Below, piece by piece: positions 33,914-42,141 of a DNA stretch of 42,817 nucleotides (position 1 is the first letter of the stretch; each line of letters begins with the position of its first letter). Made by a program: the position numbers and the translations under genes. Under the pieces are notes generated by a model. That model worked only from the letters and a program-made list of their open reading frames with translations. It was not told the origin of the DNA and ran no database searches. Origin of the DNA: a bacterium (GTDB lineage: Bacteria; Moduliflexota; Moduliflexia; Moduliflexales; JAUQPW01); the NCBI GenBank assembly GCA_030550175.1, contig JAUQPW010000044.1:1-42817 (forward strand), in the 5' to 3' direction.

Positions 33914-34762
33914 ATGAAAAAAATACCTTTTTTAAAAATGAGTGGGAGTGGAAACGATTTCATCTTGATCGATAATCGAAGCCAGATAGTGGACAAAACT
34001 CGGCTCAAGGAATTTATTTACAAAGTCTGTCGACGGGCTGTTTCGGTAGGAGCGGATGGACTCATTCTTATAGAAGATCCTGATGAAGAAGATGCTCGAA
34101 GAGGGCTTGCCCATTTTAAATGGCATTATTATAATGCCGACGGGGGGGAAGCCGAGATGTGTGGAAATGGGTCCCGGTGCGCAGCCCGGTTCGCATATCT
34201 TAAAGGAATTGCTCCGAGGAAAATGGCCTTTCGAACCCTGGCGGGAATTATTCAGGCTGAACTAACCGATGAACGCAGGGTAAAGGTACAACTTGGTGAT
34301 CCCAAGGATCTTCGACTAAACTTTCCCCTCGATATCGATGGAGAAACCTGGAAAGTTCACTTTATCAATACGGGAGTCCCTCATGTCGTCTATTTTTTAG
34401 ACGATGTAGAAGGGGTGGATGTCGTCAGTCTGGGAAGAAAAACGCGCTACCATAAGGAATTCCAACCTGCCGGAACCAATGCAAACTTTGCCGAGGTTTT
34501 GAATAGAAATGCCCTCAAGCTTCGAACCTATGAGCGCGGCGTCGAGAATGAAACCCTGGCCTGTGGAACCGGTTCTGTGGCTGCAGCAATTATTGCCAGT
34601 GAGCTGGGTTGGACAGTTTCCCCGGTGGACGTTCATGTTCGAAGTGGTGAGATCTTGAAGATTTATTTTGAAAAGACCGGTGATCGTATAAGCAAAGTCT
34701 TTATGGAAGGTGACGTTCGCATCATCTACGAAGGGGAAATGTGGGAAGAGGCCTGGGAGTAA
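33914..34762 (+). CDS. dapF: Diaminopimelate epimerase
   Basis: Interconverts LL- and meso-diaminopimelate without a cofactor, for lysine and peptidoglycan synthesis. From ATG 33914 (MKKIPFLKMSGSGNDFILID) it has 282 residues. The two catalytic cysteines are C83 in EMCGNGSRCAARFA and C217 in ETLACGTGSVAAA. ATG 33890, eight codons upstream in frame, is an alternative; neither start has a clear Shine-Dalgarno, and homologous proteins start close to KMSGSGNDF. No other dap gene is adjacent. Confidence 0.95.
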   Translation: MKKIPFLKMSGSGNDFILIDNRSQIVDKTRLKEFIYKVCRRAVSVGADGLILIEDPDEEDARRGLAHFKWHYYNADGGEAEMCGNGSRCAARFAYLKGIAPRKMAFRTLAGIIQAELTDERRVKVQLGDPKDLRLNFPLDIDGETWKVHFINTGVPHVVYFLDDVEGVDVVSLGRKTRYHKEFQPAGTNANFAEVLNRNALKLRTYERGVENETLACGTGSVAAAIIASELGWTVSPVDVHVRSGEILKIYFEKTGDRISKVFMEGDVRIIYEGEMWEEAWE

Positions 34763-35124
34763 AGAAAATCAGAATTTAGACTCAAAAGTTATTTTCATTC
34801 TGGACCTTTTAATTTTATTGAATTGCCGGGCTTGTAGAAACTTTTCCTCGGCTTGTGCGTCTACCCAAGTAGAGCACATTACAAATAGTCAGCTTTAAAC
34901 CAGAAGTTGTAGCCCAAAAGGTCGTTTCGAAGAACGGCCATTGGGAACTGCAACTCTGCAGATAGATGCATACTGATTTGCATTTCATAACGTAGAAGCG
35001 GGTTTTAGCCTTCCCTGTAGGGAAGGGATGTTTATCGATGACCCTATGAAATGCAAGGATAGAAACTACGATTAAGTAAAAGGGTAAGAGTCATTAAAAA
35101 ATCAAAAAAGGAGAAAATTCGACT
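34763..35124. other. 362-bp intergenic region holding a nested palindrome
   Basis: The gap between dapF and the lectin gene holds the inverted repeat listed at 34978-35056 and, before the lectin ATG, a strong AAAGGAG. No protein-like frame is seen. Confidence 0.5.
34978..35056. repeat. Nested palindromic element
   Basis: The outer arms TTGCATTTCATA (34978-34989) and TATGAAATGCAA (35045-35056) pair perfectly over 12 bp. Inside is a second perfect hairpin CCTTCCC-TGTA-GGGAAGG (35009-35026). The 79-bp element carries no gene. Confidence 0.65.
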
Positions 35125-36681
35125 ATGTTTGTTCGTTCAAAACTTTTAGTAAGGTTAGGATTACTTATGTTAGGGGGTCTTTTTTTGATCCCATCTCTGA
35201 CGTTAGCTCAATCCGTCACCGTAACGGTTCCTGCCAATGTGCCCTGGACAGATACCGGCATAACGGTAACGGCAGGGCAGATCCTTGATTTTCGAGCGAC
35301 GGGGACCTGGTCCTTTGACCCGAAGGGGAGCGGCATGCATGGGCCCGATGGGGTTAAATCGGTTCCACAAGCCGGTCCGGGTTTTCCATTTTCAAGTCAG
35401 CCTCCCGGAATTTTACTGCTGAAAGTAGCCAACCATATCCGCGCGGTGGGGTCCCGTGCTGAACTCAAGATGACGGAAAGTGGTAAGCTTTTTCTGGGAA
35501 TCAACGACTCCGGAGTAGATGATAACCAGGGCGCTATAGTCGTTACCATAAAAACCAAGGCCGGTCGGATGATCGGTTCTACACCGAGTAGTGCGGCCAC
35601 AACATCTCCTCCCGAATCTACAACGAGTACCGCGGGAACTGGCTACGCCCAATCTTCTGTGTTGGCTCAGTCCCCTCAGAGTGTTACAATCAAAGTCCCG
35701 GCCAATGTACCTTGGACGGATACCGGTATATCGGTTATAGCCGGTCAGGTTTTCGATATTCGAGCTACGGGAACCTGGTCCTTTGATCCCATAGGAAGTG
35801 GCATGCATGGGCCCGATGGAGTCAAAACCGTCAGTAGGGCCGGAAGCAGTTTCCCTCTTCCTGTCCAACCTCCGGGAATTTTACTGGCTAAGGTAGGAAA
35901 TCAGATACGTCCGGTGGGGTCCGCTGCTGAATTGACTATGCCCGGAAGTGGGGAACTTTTTCTAGGAATTAATGATTCTGGGGTTGAAGATAATCAGGGA
36001 GTTCTGACGGTTACTATTACCCCTCGAGGAGGTGCGGCGCCCAGACAAACTACCACAAATCCCCCCTCCCCTGCAACCCAAACCGTCACCATTCACGTAC
36101 AGGATCAAAATAAGAACCCTGTGGTAGGATACTGGGTTTGGGTTTATTCCGGACCGACCTCCAATCCAGAGAAGTGGGGGGATACCCAAACCGATCGGCA
36201 AGGCAATGCAACCTTCAACCTTCCCAATGGTAATTATCGTGTGTATGTAACCCGTAGCTCCCAAGGAACCGATCAACTGGCGGAACAGGCTTTTTCCGTT
36301 CCTACCGGTGAGGGGGGCGGTAATCAATTAACCGTAACCGTAACAACGACAGCTCTCAAATCAGTTCCGAGCTCACAACCTCCACAATCCCAGGTAACGG
36401 CCCCTGCCTCCCAGCCATCCCAACCCTCCACTGCACTTAGTGTTCACTTGCAGGATCGGAAAAAAAGACCTTTGGCAGGTTATGGAATCACCGTTTATGC
36501 CGTTCCAGGAGGACAAAAGGTTGCAGAAGGCCAGACCGACGCACAGGGTAATCTTACTTTAGCGCTTCCCAATGGAACCTATAGAGCTACCGTCACTCAA
36601 GGAAATAAACAGGTTATGGAACATAATTTCCGGGTTCCAAATCCCAAGGGCCGTAATCAGTTTACCGTCACCGTTAAATAA
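35125..36681 (+). CDS. Secreted protein with two LecA-like lectin domains and two Ig/CnaB-like domains
   Basis: A 518-residue exported protein. A signal peptide (MFVRSKLLVRLGLLMLGGLF, cut near LA-QS) is followed by two near-identical domains (about 31-146 and 187-306) with VPANVPWTDTGI, RATGTWSFDP, GSGMHGPDGVK, PPGILL and LFLGINDSGV-D/E-DNQG; these match the LecA (PA-IL) galactose-lectin family. Two C-terminal beta-sandwich repeats (about 323-412 and 437-518) resemble Ig/CnaB-type extensions (VTIHVQDQNKNPVVGY, LSVHLQDRKKRPLAGY). AAAGGAG stands before the ATG. Calcium and sugar ligands cannot be confirmed by eye. Probably an adhesin or glycan-binding surface protein. Confidence 0.85.
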   Translation: MFVRSKLLVRLGLLMLGGLFLIPSLTLAQSVTVTVPANVPWTDTGITVTAGQILDFRATGTWSFDPKGSGMHGPDGVKSVPQAGPGFPFSSQPPGILLLKVANHIRAVGSRAELKMTESGKLFLGINDSGVDDNQGAIVVTIKTKAGRMIGSTPSSAATTSPPESTTSTAGTGYAQSSVLAQSPQSVTIKVPANVPWTDTGISVIAGQVFDIRATGTWSFDPIGSGMHGPDGVKTVSRAGSSFPLPVQPPGILLAKVGNQIRPVGSAAELTMPGSGELFLGINDSGVEDNQGVLTVTITPRGGAAPRQTTTNPPSPATQTVTIHVQDQNKNPVVGYWVWVYSGPTSNPEKWGDTQTDRQGNATFNLPNGNYRVYVTRSSQGTDQLAEQAFSVPTGEGGGNQLTVTVTTTALKSVPSSQPPQSQVTAPASQPSQPSTALSVHLQDRKKRPLAGYGITVYAVPGGQKVAEGQTDAQGNLTLALPNGTYRATVTQGNKQVMEHNFRVPNPKGRNQFTVTVK

Positions 36682-36794
36682 GTAGAAAGAAAAGGCAAGA
36701 ATCCTCATGTTTAACCTGCAGAGGTCTAGATTCCCCTTACTCCCTAGGCACCGGGATAAGCTGAAAAGCCCCGTCAGGGGCGAACGGTTGGTGG

Positions 36795-36814
36795 CCCCCG
36801 ACGCAAGTCGGGGG
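36795..36814 (+). terminator. GC-rich hairpin downstream of the lectin gene
   Basis: A perfect 8-bp stem CCCCCGAC / GTCGGGGG with a GCAA tetraloop, 113 bases after the lectin stop; TTTTT occurs about ten bases later (36832). A smaller GCCCC-GTCA-GGGGC hairpin lies just upstream. This could be a terminator, though the T-tract is displaced. Confidence 0.35.
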
Positions 36815-36900
36815 ATTCAGAATTTTTCAAGCTCTGTAGGAACGACCTGTGAAATAAGTTGCCTCGCTGGGGCTAACCTTCTTATCCTGGTGCCTATAGG

Positions 36901-37070
36901 GAACACCCCCCTAGTCCCCCCTCGAGGGGGGAATGGGGGGTGTTCAGGCCGAAAAAGGCTTTTCCCCTTCTTAGCTTGATGTGTATGGAGTAGCCCTTTG
37001 TGGCTGTCCTGTTTAAGGACGATCCCGGGTGATCTTCCTGCAGGTTACATGACATTTCTATTTAGATTTA
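36901..37070. repeat. Composite intergenic repeat (copy 2) with long C/G palindrome
   Basis: It begins with a 45-base palindrome (36901-36945): outer arms GAACACCCCCC / GGGGGGTGTTC and inner CCCCCCTCGAGGGGGG. Then come two blocks shared with 11833-12060: GGCTTTTCCCCTTCTTAGC (inverted relative to that copy) and the CCTGTTTAAGG / TCCTGCAGGTTA block (direct). No gene is seen in the rest of 36682-37140. Confidence 0.65.
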
Positions 37071-37140
37071 GTATTAAAGATTTAGGAACAGGTCGTCTTG
37101 TCGGGGTTGCAAAGGGGTTACCTCACCGGGGTTTTGAAAA

Positions 37141-38007
37141 TTAGCCTGATGCATAGGCCTTCTTTCCTCTCTTATGCTGTGGAAGGGGAATTTCTGAGAA
37201 TAATTCCTGGAGTTTCAAAAGCCCTTCTTTCATTCGAGGTCCATACCAGGAGAGGAGTTTACCATCGATCAAATAAATTTGTTGCATCTTGACGGCGGAT
37301 ACTTCCGGAAAGGGTTGAAAATCCTCCAGGTCTGCTTGGGAGAATTTATAAGGTTCGTTGGGTAGTAAAATAACATCTGGATTTCTTTGGGCTACCTCCT
37401 CTAAAGTTACTTTAAAATAGCGCTCTGCCTTATCTTTAAAAATATTCCGACCCCCACAGAGGGTCATCAAGTTATCGATATAGGTATCGGTATTGAAAGA
37501 CATATAGGGCTTCTTCCAGATAGGGCAGAATACTTTTACCAAAGAACCTCCCTGTGAATGTTGTAAGGTTTGTTGATAGAGCGTCTCAATAGGTCGAAGG
37601 ATCTTTTCTGCATTCTCCAGAGATCCGGTCAACTCGGCCAGACTCCGCATCATCTTGAGGCTTTCTGCTACCGTTCTCGGAAATGTCACATAAAGGGTTA
37701 CTCCGTGATCCTTTAAATATTCAGCATCCTCTTTTCTGTTCTCTTCGGCATTCATAATCACCAGATCTGGATGCAGTTTCAGAATTTTCTCTCTATGGGG
37801 TTTTTTGGTGCCACCTACTTTTTCTTTTTGGGCTACTTCTCTTTCGGGCTCGGTGCAATAGTCGGTGATTCCAACGATTCGATCTCCCAGTCCAAAGGCA
37901 AACAAAGTTTCCGTAATACTTGGAACCAGAGAAACGATTCTCTGGGGGGGTTTTTCTAAATAAACAAGCCTTCCTAAATCGTCTGTAACCTCTAAAGGAT
38001 AACCCAT
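37141..38007 (-). CDS. BtuF-like cobalamin/iron-complex binding protein without signal peptide
   Basis: A 288-residue helical-backbone metal-receptor protein: VTDDLGRLVYLEKPPQRIVSLVPSITETLFAFGLGDRIVG, KEKVGGTKKPHREKILKLHPDLVI and DVILLPNEPYKFSQADL are typical of the BtuF/FhuD family that delivers cobalamin or chelated iron to ABC importers. No export signal precedes MGYPLEVTDD, and no permease or ATPase is adjacent, so it may be cytosolic or its true start may differ. It begins 23 bases after a small acidic gene on the same strand. Confidence 0.87.
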   Translation of the reverse strand: MGYPLEVTDDLGRLVYLEKPPQRIVSLVPSITETLFAFGLGDRIVGITDYCTEPEREVAQKEKVGGTKKPHREKILKLHPDLVIMNAEENRKEDAEYLKDHGVTLYVTFPRTVAESLKMMRSLAELTGSLENAEKILRPIETLYQQTLQHSQGGSLVKVFCPIWKKPYMSFNTDTYIDNLMTLCGGRNIFKDKAERYFKVTLEEVAQRNPDVILLPNEPYKFSQADLEDFQPFPEVSAVKMQQIYLIDGKLLSWYGPRMKEGLLKLQELFSEIPLPQHKRGKKAYASG

Positions 38008-38030
38008 ATCATGGATACTATCGTAGTGTT

Positions 38031-38225
38031 TTACGGATTTGTATCTTCGGCATCTTCCTCAATTTCCATCAAAGAAGCCATCATACGCTGGATAATTATT
38101 TTGTCGTTTTCTTCAAGATCCGGGGCACTTTTCAGATAAGATCCCAGTGCCAGCCACAGGATATTTTGCTCTGTTTCCGTGAATTGCTCCAAGATCTTAC
38201 AGAGTCTCTCATCACGTTCTTCCAT
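38031..38225 (-). CDS. Small acidic helical protein, function unknown
   Basis: A 64-residue, Glu-rich protein: MEERDERLCKILEQFTETEQ, NILWLALGSYLKSAPDLEEN, then DKIIIQRMMASLMEIEEDAE. It is predicted helical with no known motif. A ribosome site AAAGGGAAG lies seven bases before the ATG. I take it as real because of the ribosome site, its codon use and the 23-base spacing to the BtuF-like gene. I do not recognise the family. Confidence 0.6.
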   Translation of the reverse strand: MEERDERLCKILEQFTETEQNILWLALGSYLKSAPDLEENDKIIIQRMMASLMEIEEDAEDTNP

Positions 38226-38403
38226 ACTTGCTTCCCTTTCGCTGTCGTAGTTTGAGTTAAATACTAAAAGCTAAATCTTATATTCCCAGGCTTAATCGAT
38301 TAGACCTGCCGTAAACCAGGTTCCATCCCATCTATCTTCTAGAATCCTTGTTAAGTTATCATTCCTTGTGGCAAAAAGATTCATTTCTTAGGATAAAACT
38401 TTT

Positions 38404-38432
38404 ATTGACAGAATTTTATATCTTATATATAC
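38404..38432 (+). promoter_or_regulatory. Strong sigma-70 promoter for the SH3-domain gene
   Basis: Consensus TTGACA (38404-38409), a 17-base spacer, then TATACT (38427-38432), in very AT-rich DNA 140 bases ahead of the gene. This is the best promoter match in the window. A putative 76-codon frame across it is therefore likely spurious. The rest of 38226-38571 is AT-rich with no gene. Confidence 0.75.
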
Positions 38433-38571
38433 TGGGTAAAAGAACCGGTTTAAAATATCCTTATATCTTATACCATTTTAAACCATATTACAATATAATA
38501 CTTACGAAAATGAGATGGGAAGGATATTTTAAATTCCCTCATATTCATAGTCAAAAGAACTTGAATGAATT

Positions 38572-39198
38572 ATGTTAACACGACGTGGACTTGCTATAGT
38601 GATGGCCCTGCTCCTTTTTATCTTCTTGTGGATTACCGTTTGGTTTTTCTTTTTTCGGCATAAAGAAAAAGTTTTAGAGGAGATCCGAGTTGATACGCCT
38701 TCAGGCCAGTTAACGGTCTTTGCAGGTAAAGGGGAAGCCAATAAAGTGATTGGTACGGTGAGTCAAGGTGAAAAGCTCCAGGTGTTAGAAAAATCCGATA
38801 ACTGGTATAAAGTTCAACTTCCCAATGGCGAGGTAGGTTATATTAATAGCGCTCTTCTTAGAAGAACAAGCCCTACCGATGTAGCTAAATCTCAACCCGG
38901 GCAACCCAGTTCTCCCGGTCAAGCCAGTCAACCGGTATCTGGGGATGAAAAAGTTATTGGAGAGGCTTATGTAAACATCAGATCAGGACATCTGAATGTT
39001 CGGGAAGGTCGAGGAACTAATTCTAGAATTATAGCCACACTCCTAAAAGGTGAAAAGGTTCAGTTGCTGGAGGATGAGGAGTCTAAAAAAAACGCATCCA
39101 AGAACCAGGATCCTAAGGCTACCTGGCATAAGGTACGACTTCCCAATGGAGTCGTTGGTTATGTGCGGGGTGATTATCTCAAAACAACTCCTCCTTAA
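38572..39198 (+). CDS. Membrane-anchored protein with two bacterial SH3 domains
   Basis: A 208-residue protein. Residues 7-28 (LAIVMALLLFIFLWITVWFF) are a signal anchor. Two SH3b domains follow: VDTPSGQLTVFAGKGEANKV (about 42-100) and VNIRSGHLNVREGRGTNSRI (about 131-205), each with the YKVQLPNGEVGYI or HKVRLPNGVVGYV strand, joined by a Pro/Ser/Gln-rich linker. Such domains typically bind peptidoglycan or mediate protein contacts in the periplasm. The Shine-Dalgarno is poor, but the upstream promoter is strong. No catalytic domain is present. Confidence 0.87.
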   Translation: MLTRRGLAIVMALLLFIFLWITVWFFFFRHKEKVLEEIRVDTPSGQLTVFAGKGEANKVIGTVSQGEKLQVLEKSDNWYKVQLPNGEVGYINSALLRRTSPTDVAKSQPGQPSSPGQASQPVSGDEKVIGEAYVNIRSGHLNVREGRGTNSRIIATLLKGEKVQLLEDEESKKNASKNQDPKATWHKVRLPNGVVGYVRGDYLKTTPP

Positions 39199-39351
39199 AA
39201 GCTAAGCTGGTGTGTTTTTGAAGTACCTTCCAGATTTAAGTAGCTCCGTATTTTCTTGCTCAGATTTTCTACTTATCCTGTTTGCCGAAGGAAGTTAATC
39301 CACAGGGGATAATATGCGGTCCTTACGTAAGGGCAGATTTCAAACTCACTC

Positions 39352-40392
39352 CTACTTTATAAAATGCAGATCGGTCTTATTTAATTGAAAACGCTGTTTA
39401 AAAGCCCGACTGGCCTGAATCTTAACTTTTCCATTCTGGACCGTAAAAAAACAAACGGCTAAATTCCTGGCTTCAGCCCAGGGGAGTCCTTCTTCGGGTC
39501 CCATGACGTACAGAGCTGTGGAAAGGATATCGGCGACCAGAGCCTGTTCGTGCCACACGGTTACGGAACCTGTGAAATCGGCAGGACGACCCGTGCGGGG
39601 ATCCAGAATATGCCCAATACGTTGACCGTTTACATAGGAATCTCTCTCTGACCCGGCACTGGTGGACAGGGAGCCAGAAGTCATATCCAGGGTTAATAGA
39701 GGCTGATCTCGCTGTTGGGGATGGGCAAGGTCCACTTTCCAGGAAGTGGCTCCCGGAGGCTGACCGTACACCATTACCTGTCCTCCCAAATCAATCAACC
39801 AGGGAGTAGAGCCATGGGCCAGGGTATAACGGAGAACCCGATCCAGAGCCTCACCTTTACCAAAAGCTCCGGCATCGAGGGTTACCTCCCGTTCTCGGGT
39901 AATCTGGCATAGGGAAGGATCAAACCTGAAATAACCCATTCCAGACCGTTCCCGTGCCGCTTCCAAAACCTCTGGTCGGGGCCATTGTCCTCCTTTGTGA
40001 ACTCCCCATGCTTCCAGAAGCGGCCCGATAGCCGGATCAAAGGTTGATCCGGTAGCCTGTTGCCAAAACACAAGCTCCGTAAAGAGATGGCATAAGGATT
40101 TATCGACTACAAAGGGAACCTGCAAGGGCTGTCGATTTAAACGGCTTAGCGTACTATCCGGACGCCAGGTGCTTAATTCTTGCTCGGTTTTTTCAAGGAT
40201 ACCCAGAAAAACCTCCAACTGCTGGAGTCCGCTTTGTCGATGGTGGGAATAGGTGGTAAGTGTGCAAAGGGTTCCCATTAAATAAACCTGCCGTGTGACT
40301 TCTACCCATTCGGAAGTAACTAAAAAGGTTGATCCTATAATCGGGGAGATCAGAAACAGGCCGAGCACTAAAAAAATAACAGATTTTTTCAT
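39352..40392 (-). CDS. apbE: FAD:protein FMN transferase ApbE
   Basis: Transfers FMN from FAD onto a Thr of exported flavoproteins, or acts in FAD turnover. From ATG 40392 it has 346 residues with an N-terminal export/anchor segment (MKKSVIFLVLGLFLISPIIG). ApbE motifs: MGTLCTLT, STFDPAIGPLLEAWG, VTLDAGAFGKGEALDRV, PWLIDLGGQVMVYG, STSAGSERD with GHILDPRTGRP, and the Mg-site ADILSTALYVMG. An ATG six codons upstream (40410) is an alternative. Its likely substrate is the FMN-binding protein two genes upstream in the same minus-strand group. Confidence 0.92.
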   Translation of the reverse strand: MKKSVIFLVLGLFLISPIIGSTFLVTSEWVEVTRQVYLMGTLCTLTTYSHHRQSGLQQLEVFLGILEKTEQELSTWRPDSTLSRLNRQPLQVPFVVDKSLCHLFTELVFWQQATGSTFDPAIGPLLEAWGVHKGGQWPRPEVLEAARERSGMGYFRFDPSLCQITREREVTLDAGAFGKGEALDRVLRYTLAHGSTPWLIDLGGQVMVYGQPPGATSWKVDLAHPQQRDQPLLTLDMTSGSLSTSAGSERDSYVNGQRIGHILDPRTGRPADFTGSVTVWHEQALVADILSTALYVMGPEEGLPWAEARNLAVCFFTVQNGKVKIQASRAFKQRFQLNKTDLHFIK

Positions 40393-40562
40393 GACCGGAT
40401 AAGATCCCATTCCACAGAGATTCCAGAAATGGAAAAATAACCTTTCGTAGAGGGTGATTTAACAATTCACTTTACCTGTTCCGGGAAGCTTATTCCTCAG
40501 AGACACCAGGAAGGGGATCAGATTAATAAAAAAGATGCCTCTTAACAGGTGCCTCAGGGCCC

Positions 40563-41036
40563 CTATTCTTTTCCTTGAATAACCAAACGACGTACTTTGC
40601 GTCGCTTTATGCGGTTCATCCATGAACGGAAGGCTATCATCTGATGGATCAGATAAGCGCCGGCAAAGAGGACTCCGGTCACCAGGTGCAGGATTAAAAC
40701 AATTCGAGAACTGATTTCATCGGTAACTACCTGTAATAAATAGCCCGAGATCACCATGAAGGGGAAAGAGAAAAGGGCCAGCCCTCCGGAGAACTGGTTC
40801 ACCCGGGTGGTATTTAATTTCCTCAGAATATGGGATTTGGTAATCAGTCCCACCGCGAAGATCAACGCGGGAGCCACCAAAATATGGCTCTTTAACATGA
40901 AAGGCTGCCAGGGATGGTTAATCACCTGAAAGGGATCCCCGGTCTCCAGGAGATACTTCATCCAGAAGTAAACAATTCCCGTCATGGTCATCACGCCGGT
41001 CAGTATATGGAGTAACCAGGTTTCCCAACGATTCAT
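40563..41036 (-). CDS. Four-helix b561-like membrane protein
   Basis: A 157-residue integral membrane protein with four hydrophobic helices (about 7-27, 47-67, 84-104, 112-136). Histidines H10, H41, H51, H117 and H131 lie in or near the helices as potential heme ligands, like small cytochrome b561/DUF4405-type proteins. The C-terminus is basic (RIKRRKVRR), so it faces the cytosol. Its ATG overlaps the previous gene's TGA by four bases (ATGA), implying translational coupling with the FMN-binding protein. I infer it hands electrons to that protein. Confidence 0.72.
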   Translation of the reverse strand: MNRWETWLLHILTGVMTMTGIVYFWMKYLLETGDPFQVINHPWQPFMLKSHILVAPALIFAVGLITKSHILRKLNTTRVNQFSGGLALFSFPFMVISGYLLQVVTDEISSRIVLILHLVTGVLFAGAYLIHQMIAFRSWMNRIKRRKVRRLVIQGKE

Positions 41037-41617
41037 GGATGAATGTCCCCTTGGAGGATCTGATGGATGGCGAGTACTCGCCGTACAGCTTGATTGGCTG
41101 CGATGGAGGTAAGTGTAGCTCCGGCCAGAGGACGGATGGCTCGATGCAGGTTTAATTCTTCATCTAAAGATTTACCCTGATATTGTTTGTACCACTCTGG
41201 AGGAGCCTGATACTCCCGGGGCTCTGTAAATACAATGACTTCCACCCGCTTGACCCTTCCTTTTTCATCCAGGGAAATGAGTAAGCTCTCTTTCTTCGTT
41301 CTTACGATGTGGGTATCTACATAGGCATAGCCGATTATATGGCCTTCTTTAAGAGCTAGATAACGGGCAATTAAGGCGCTCGGTACCTCTGTACCGGCTA
41401 GATTCGCTGCTTCTTTCCTTTGTTGTTCGGTGAGGAAAATCCTTTCGGCTTTGAACTCGGCGCCTGGAAAAACCGAGGCCAGGGCCTCTTCCCGGCCGAT
41501 TAACTCTCCGGCCACTGAAGGACTTACTCCCATGAAGATCAGGAGGAGTAGCCCCCTTAGATTTCGGAAAAATAGCCGGCTTACCCGAGAAGTTGGGGCC
41601 ACGTCGATATTAAACAT
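41033..41617 (-). CDS. Exported FMN-binding domain protein, probable ApbE substrate
   Basis: A 194-residue protein with an N-terminal hydrophobic signal (LRGLLLLIFMGVSPSVAGE). An FMN-binding domain of the RnfG/NqrC kind follows, ending in PLAGATLTSIAANQAVRRVL. ApbE-type flavinylation would modify T168 of the GAT motif; the residue before GAT is Ala rather than the usual Ser/Thr. With the coupled membrane protein and nearby apbE this forms a small extracytosolic flavin redox chain. Confidence 0.85.
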   Translation of the reverse strand: MFNIDVAPTSRVSRLFFRNLRGLLLLIFMGVSPSVAGELIGREEALASVFPGAEFKAERIFLTEQQRKEAANLAGTEVPSALIARYLALKEGHIIGYAYVDTHIVRTKKESLLISLDEKGRVKRVEVIVFTEPREYQAPPEWYKQYQGKSLDEELNLHRAIRPLAGATLTSIAANQAVRRVLAIHQILQGDIHP

Positions 41618-41670
41618 GGTTGGTTCCGTTTCAACTCCCCTTTTCCCTTATCCCCTTCAATCTGGAAATT

Positions 41671-42141
41671 CTATTTCTTAATCTGTTCTGTAAGATAATT
41701 CTCCAATCCAATCTGCCGGATGGTCGCAAGCTGAGTCTCGATCCAATCGATATGCTCTTCACTGGTTTTGAGGATTTTCTCGAGTTTATATCGGGTTGTG
41801 TTATCGCTTACACTGGCACAATGGGCAATAGCGGTATTCAATAAGGTAACCGAATCTTGTTCGAGTTTTAGATCCAGGTTAAGTTGTTCTAAAACCGTTT
41901 CACCAACACTGACGGTACCGAGTCGTTGCATATTGGGAACGCCTTCGAGATAAAGGATATGGTCGATGAGTTCTTCTGCATGTTTCATCTCTTCAATGGC
42001 TTCCTCACGGTGCTTATGATAAAGCCGTTCATATCCCCAGTGTTTACACATCTGTGCATGGATAAAATATTGATTGATCGCCGTTAATTCATTGGTTAAA
42101 GCATTATTTAGAAAATTAATGACCCCCTCTTTTGCCTTCAT
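41671..42141 (-). CDS. bfr: Bacterioferritin
   Basis: A 156-residue iron-storage subunit that assembles a 24-mer shell, with heme between subunits. Ligands at the usual positions: E18, E51, H54, E94 and H130, and M52 (EMKHAE) as the heme ligand. At position 127, normally Glu (ExxH130), the sequence is Ser (TSEEHIDW), with E128 and E129 beside it. AGGAGG precedes ATG 42141. It lies downstream of bfd on the same strand. Confidence 0.95.
   Translation of the reverse strand: MKAKEGVINFLNNALTNELTAINQYFIHAQMCKHWGYERLYHKHREEAIEEMKHAEELIDHILYLEGVPNMQRLGTVSVGETVLEQLNLDLKLEQDSVTLLNTAIAHCASVSDNTTRYKLEKILKTSEEHIDWIETQLATIRQIGLENYLTEQIKK

Noticed and set aside
36707..36979. 90-codon frame after the lectin gene
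   Set aside because: It runs through hairpins and the C/G palindrome; no protein character.
38348..38578. 76-codon plus-strand frame before the SH3 gene
   Set aside because: Very AT-rich, contains a consensus promoter, overlaps the next start, and its translation is Ile/Tyr/Phe-rich without motifs.
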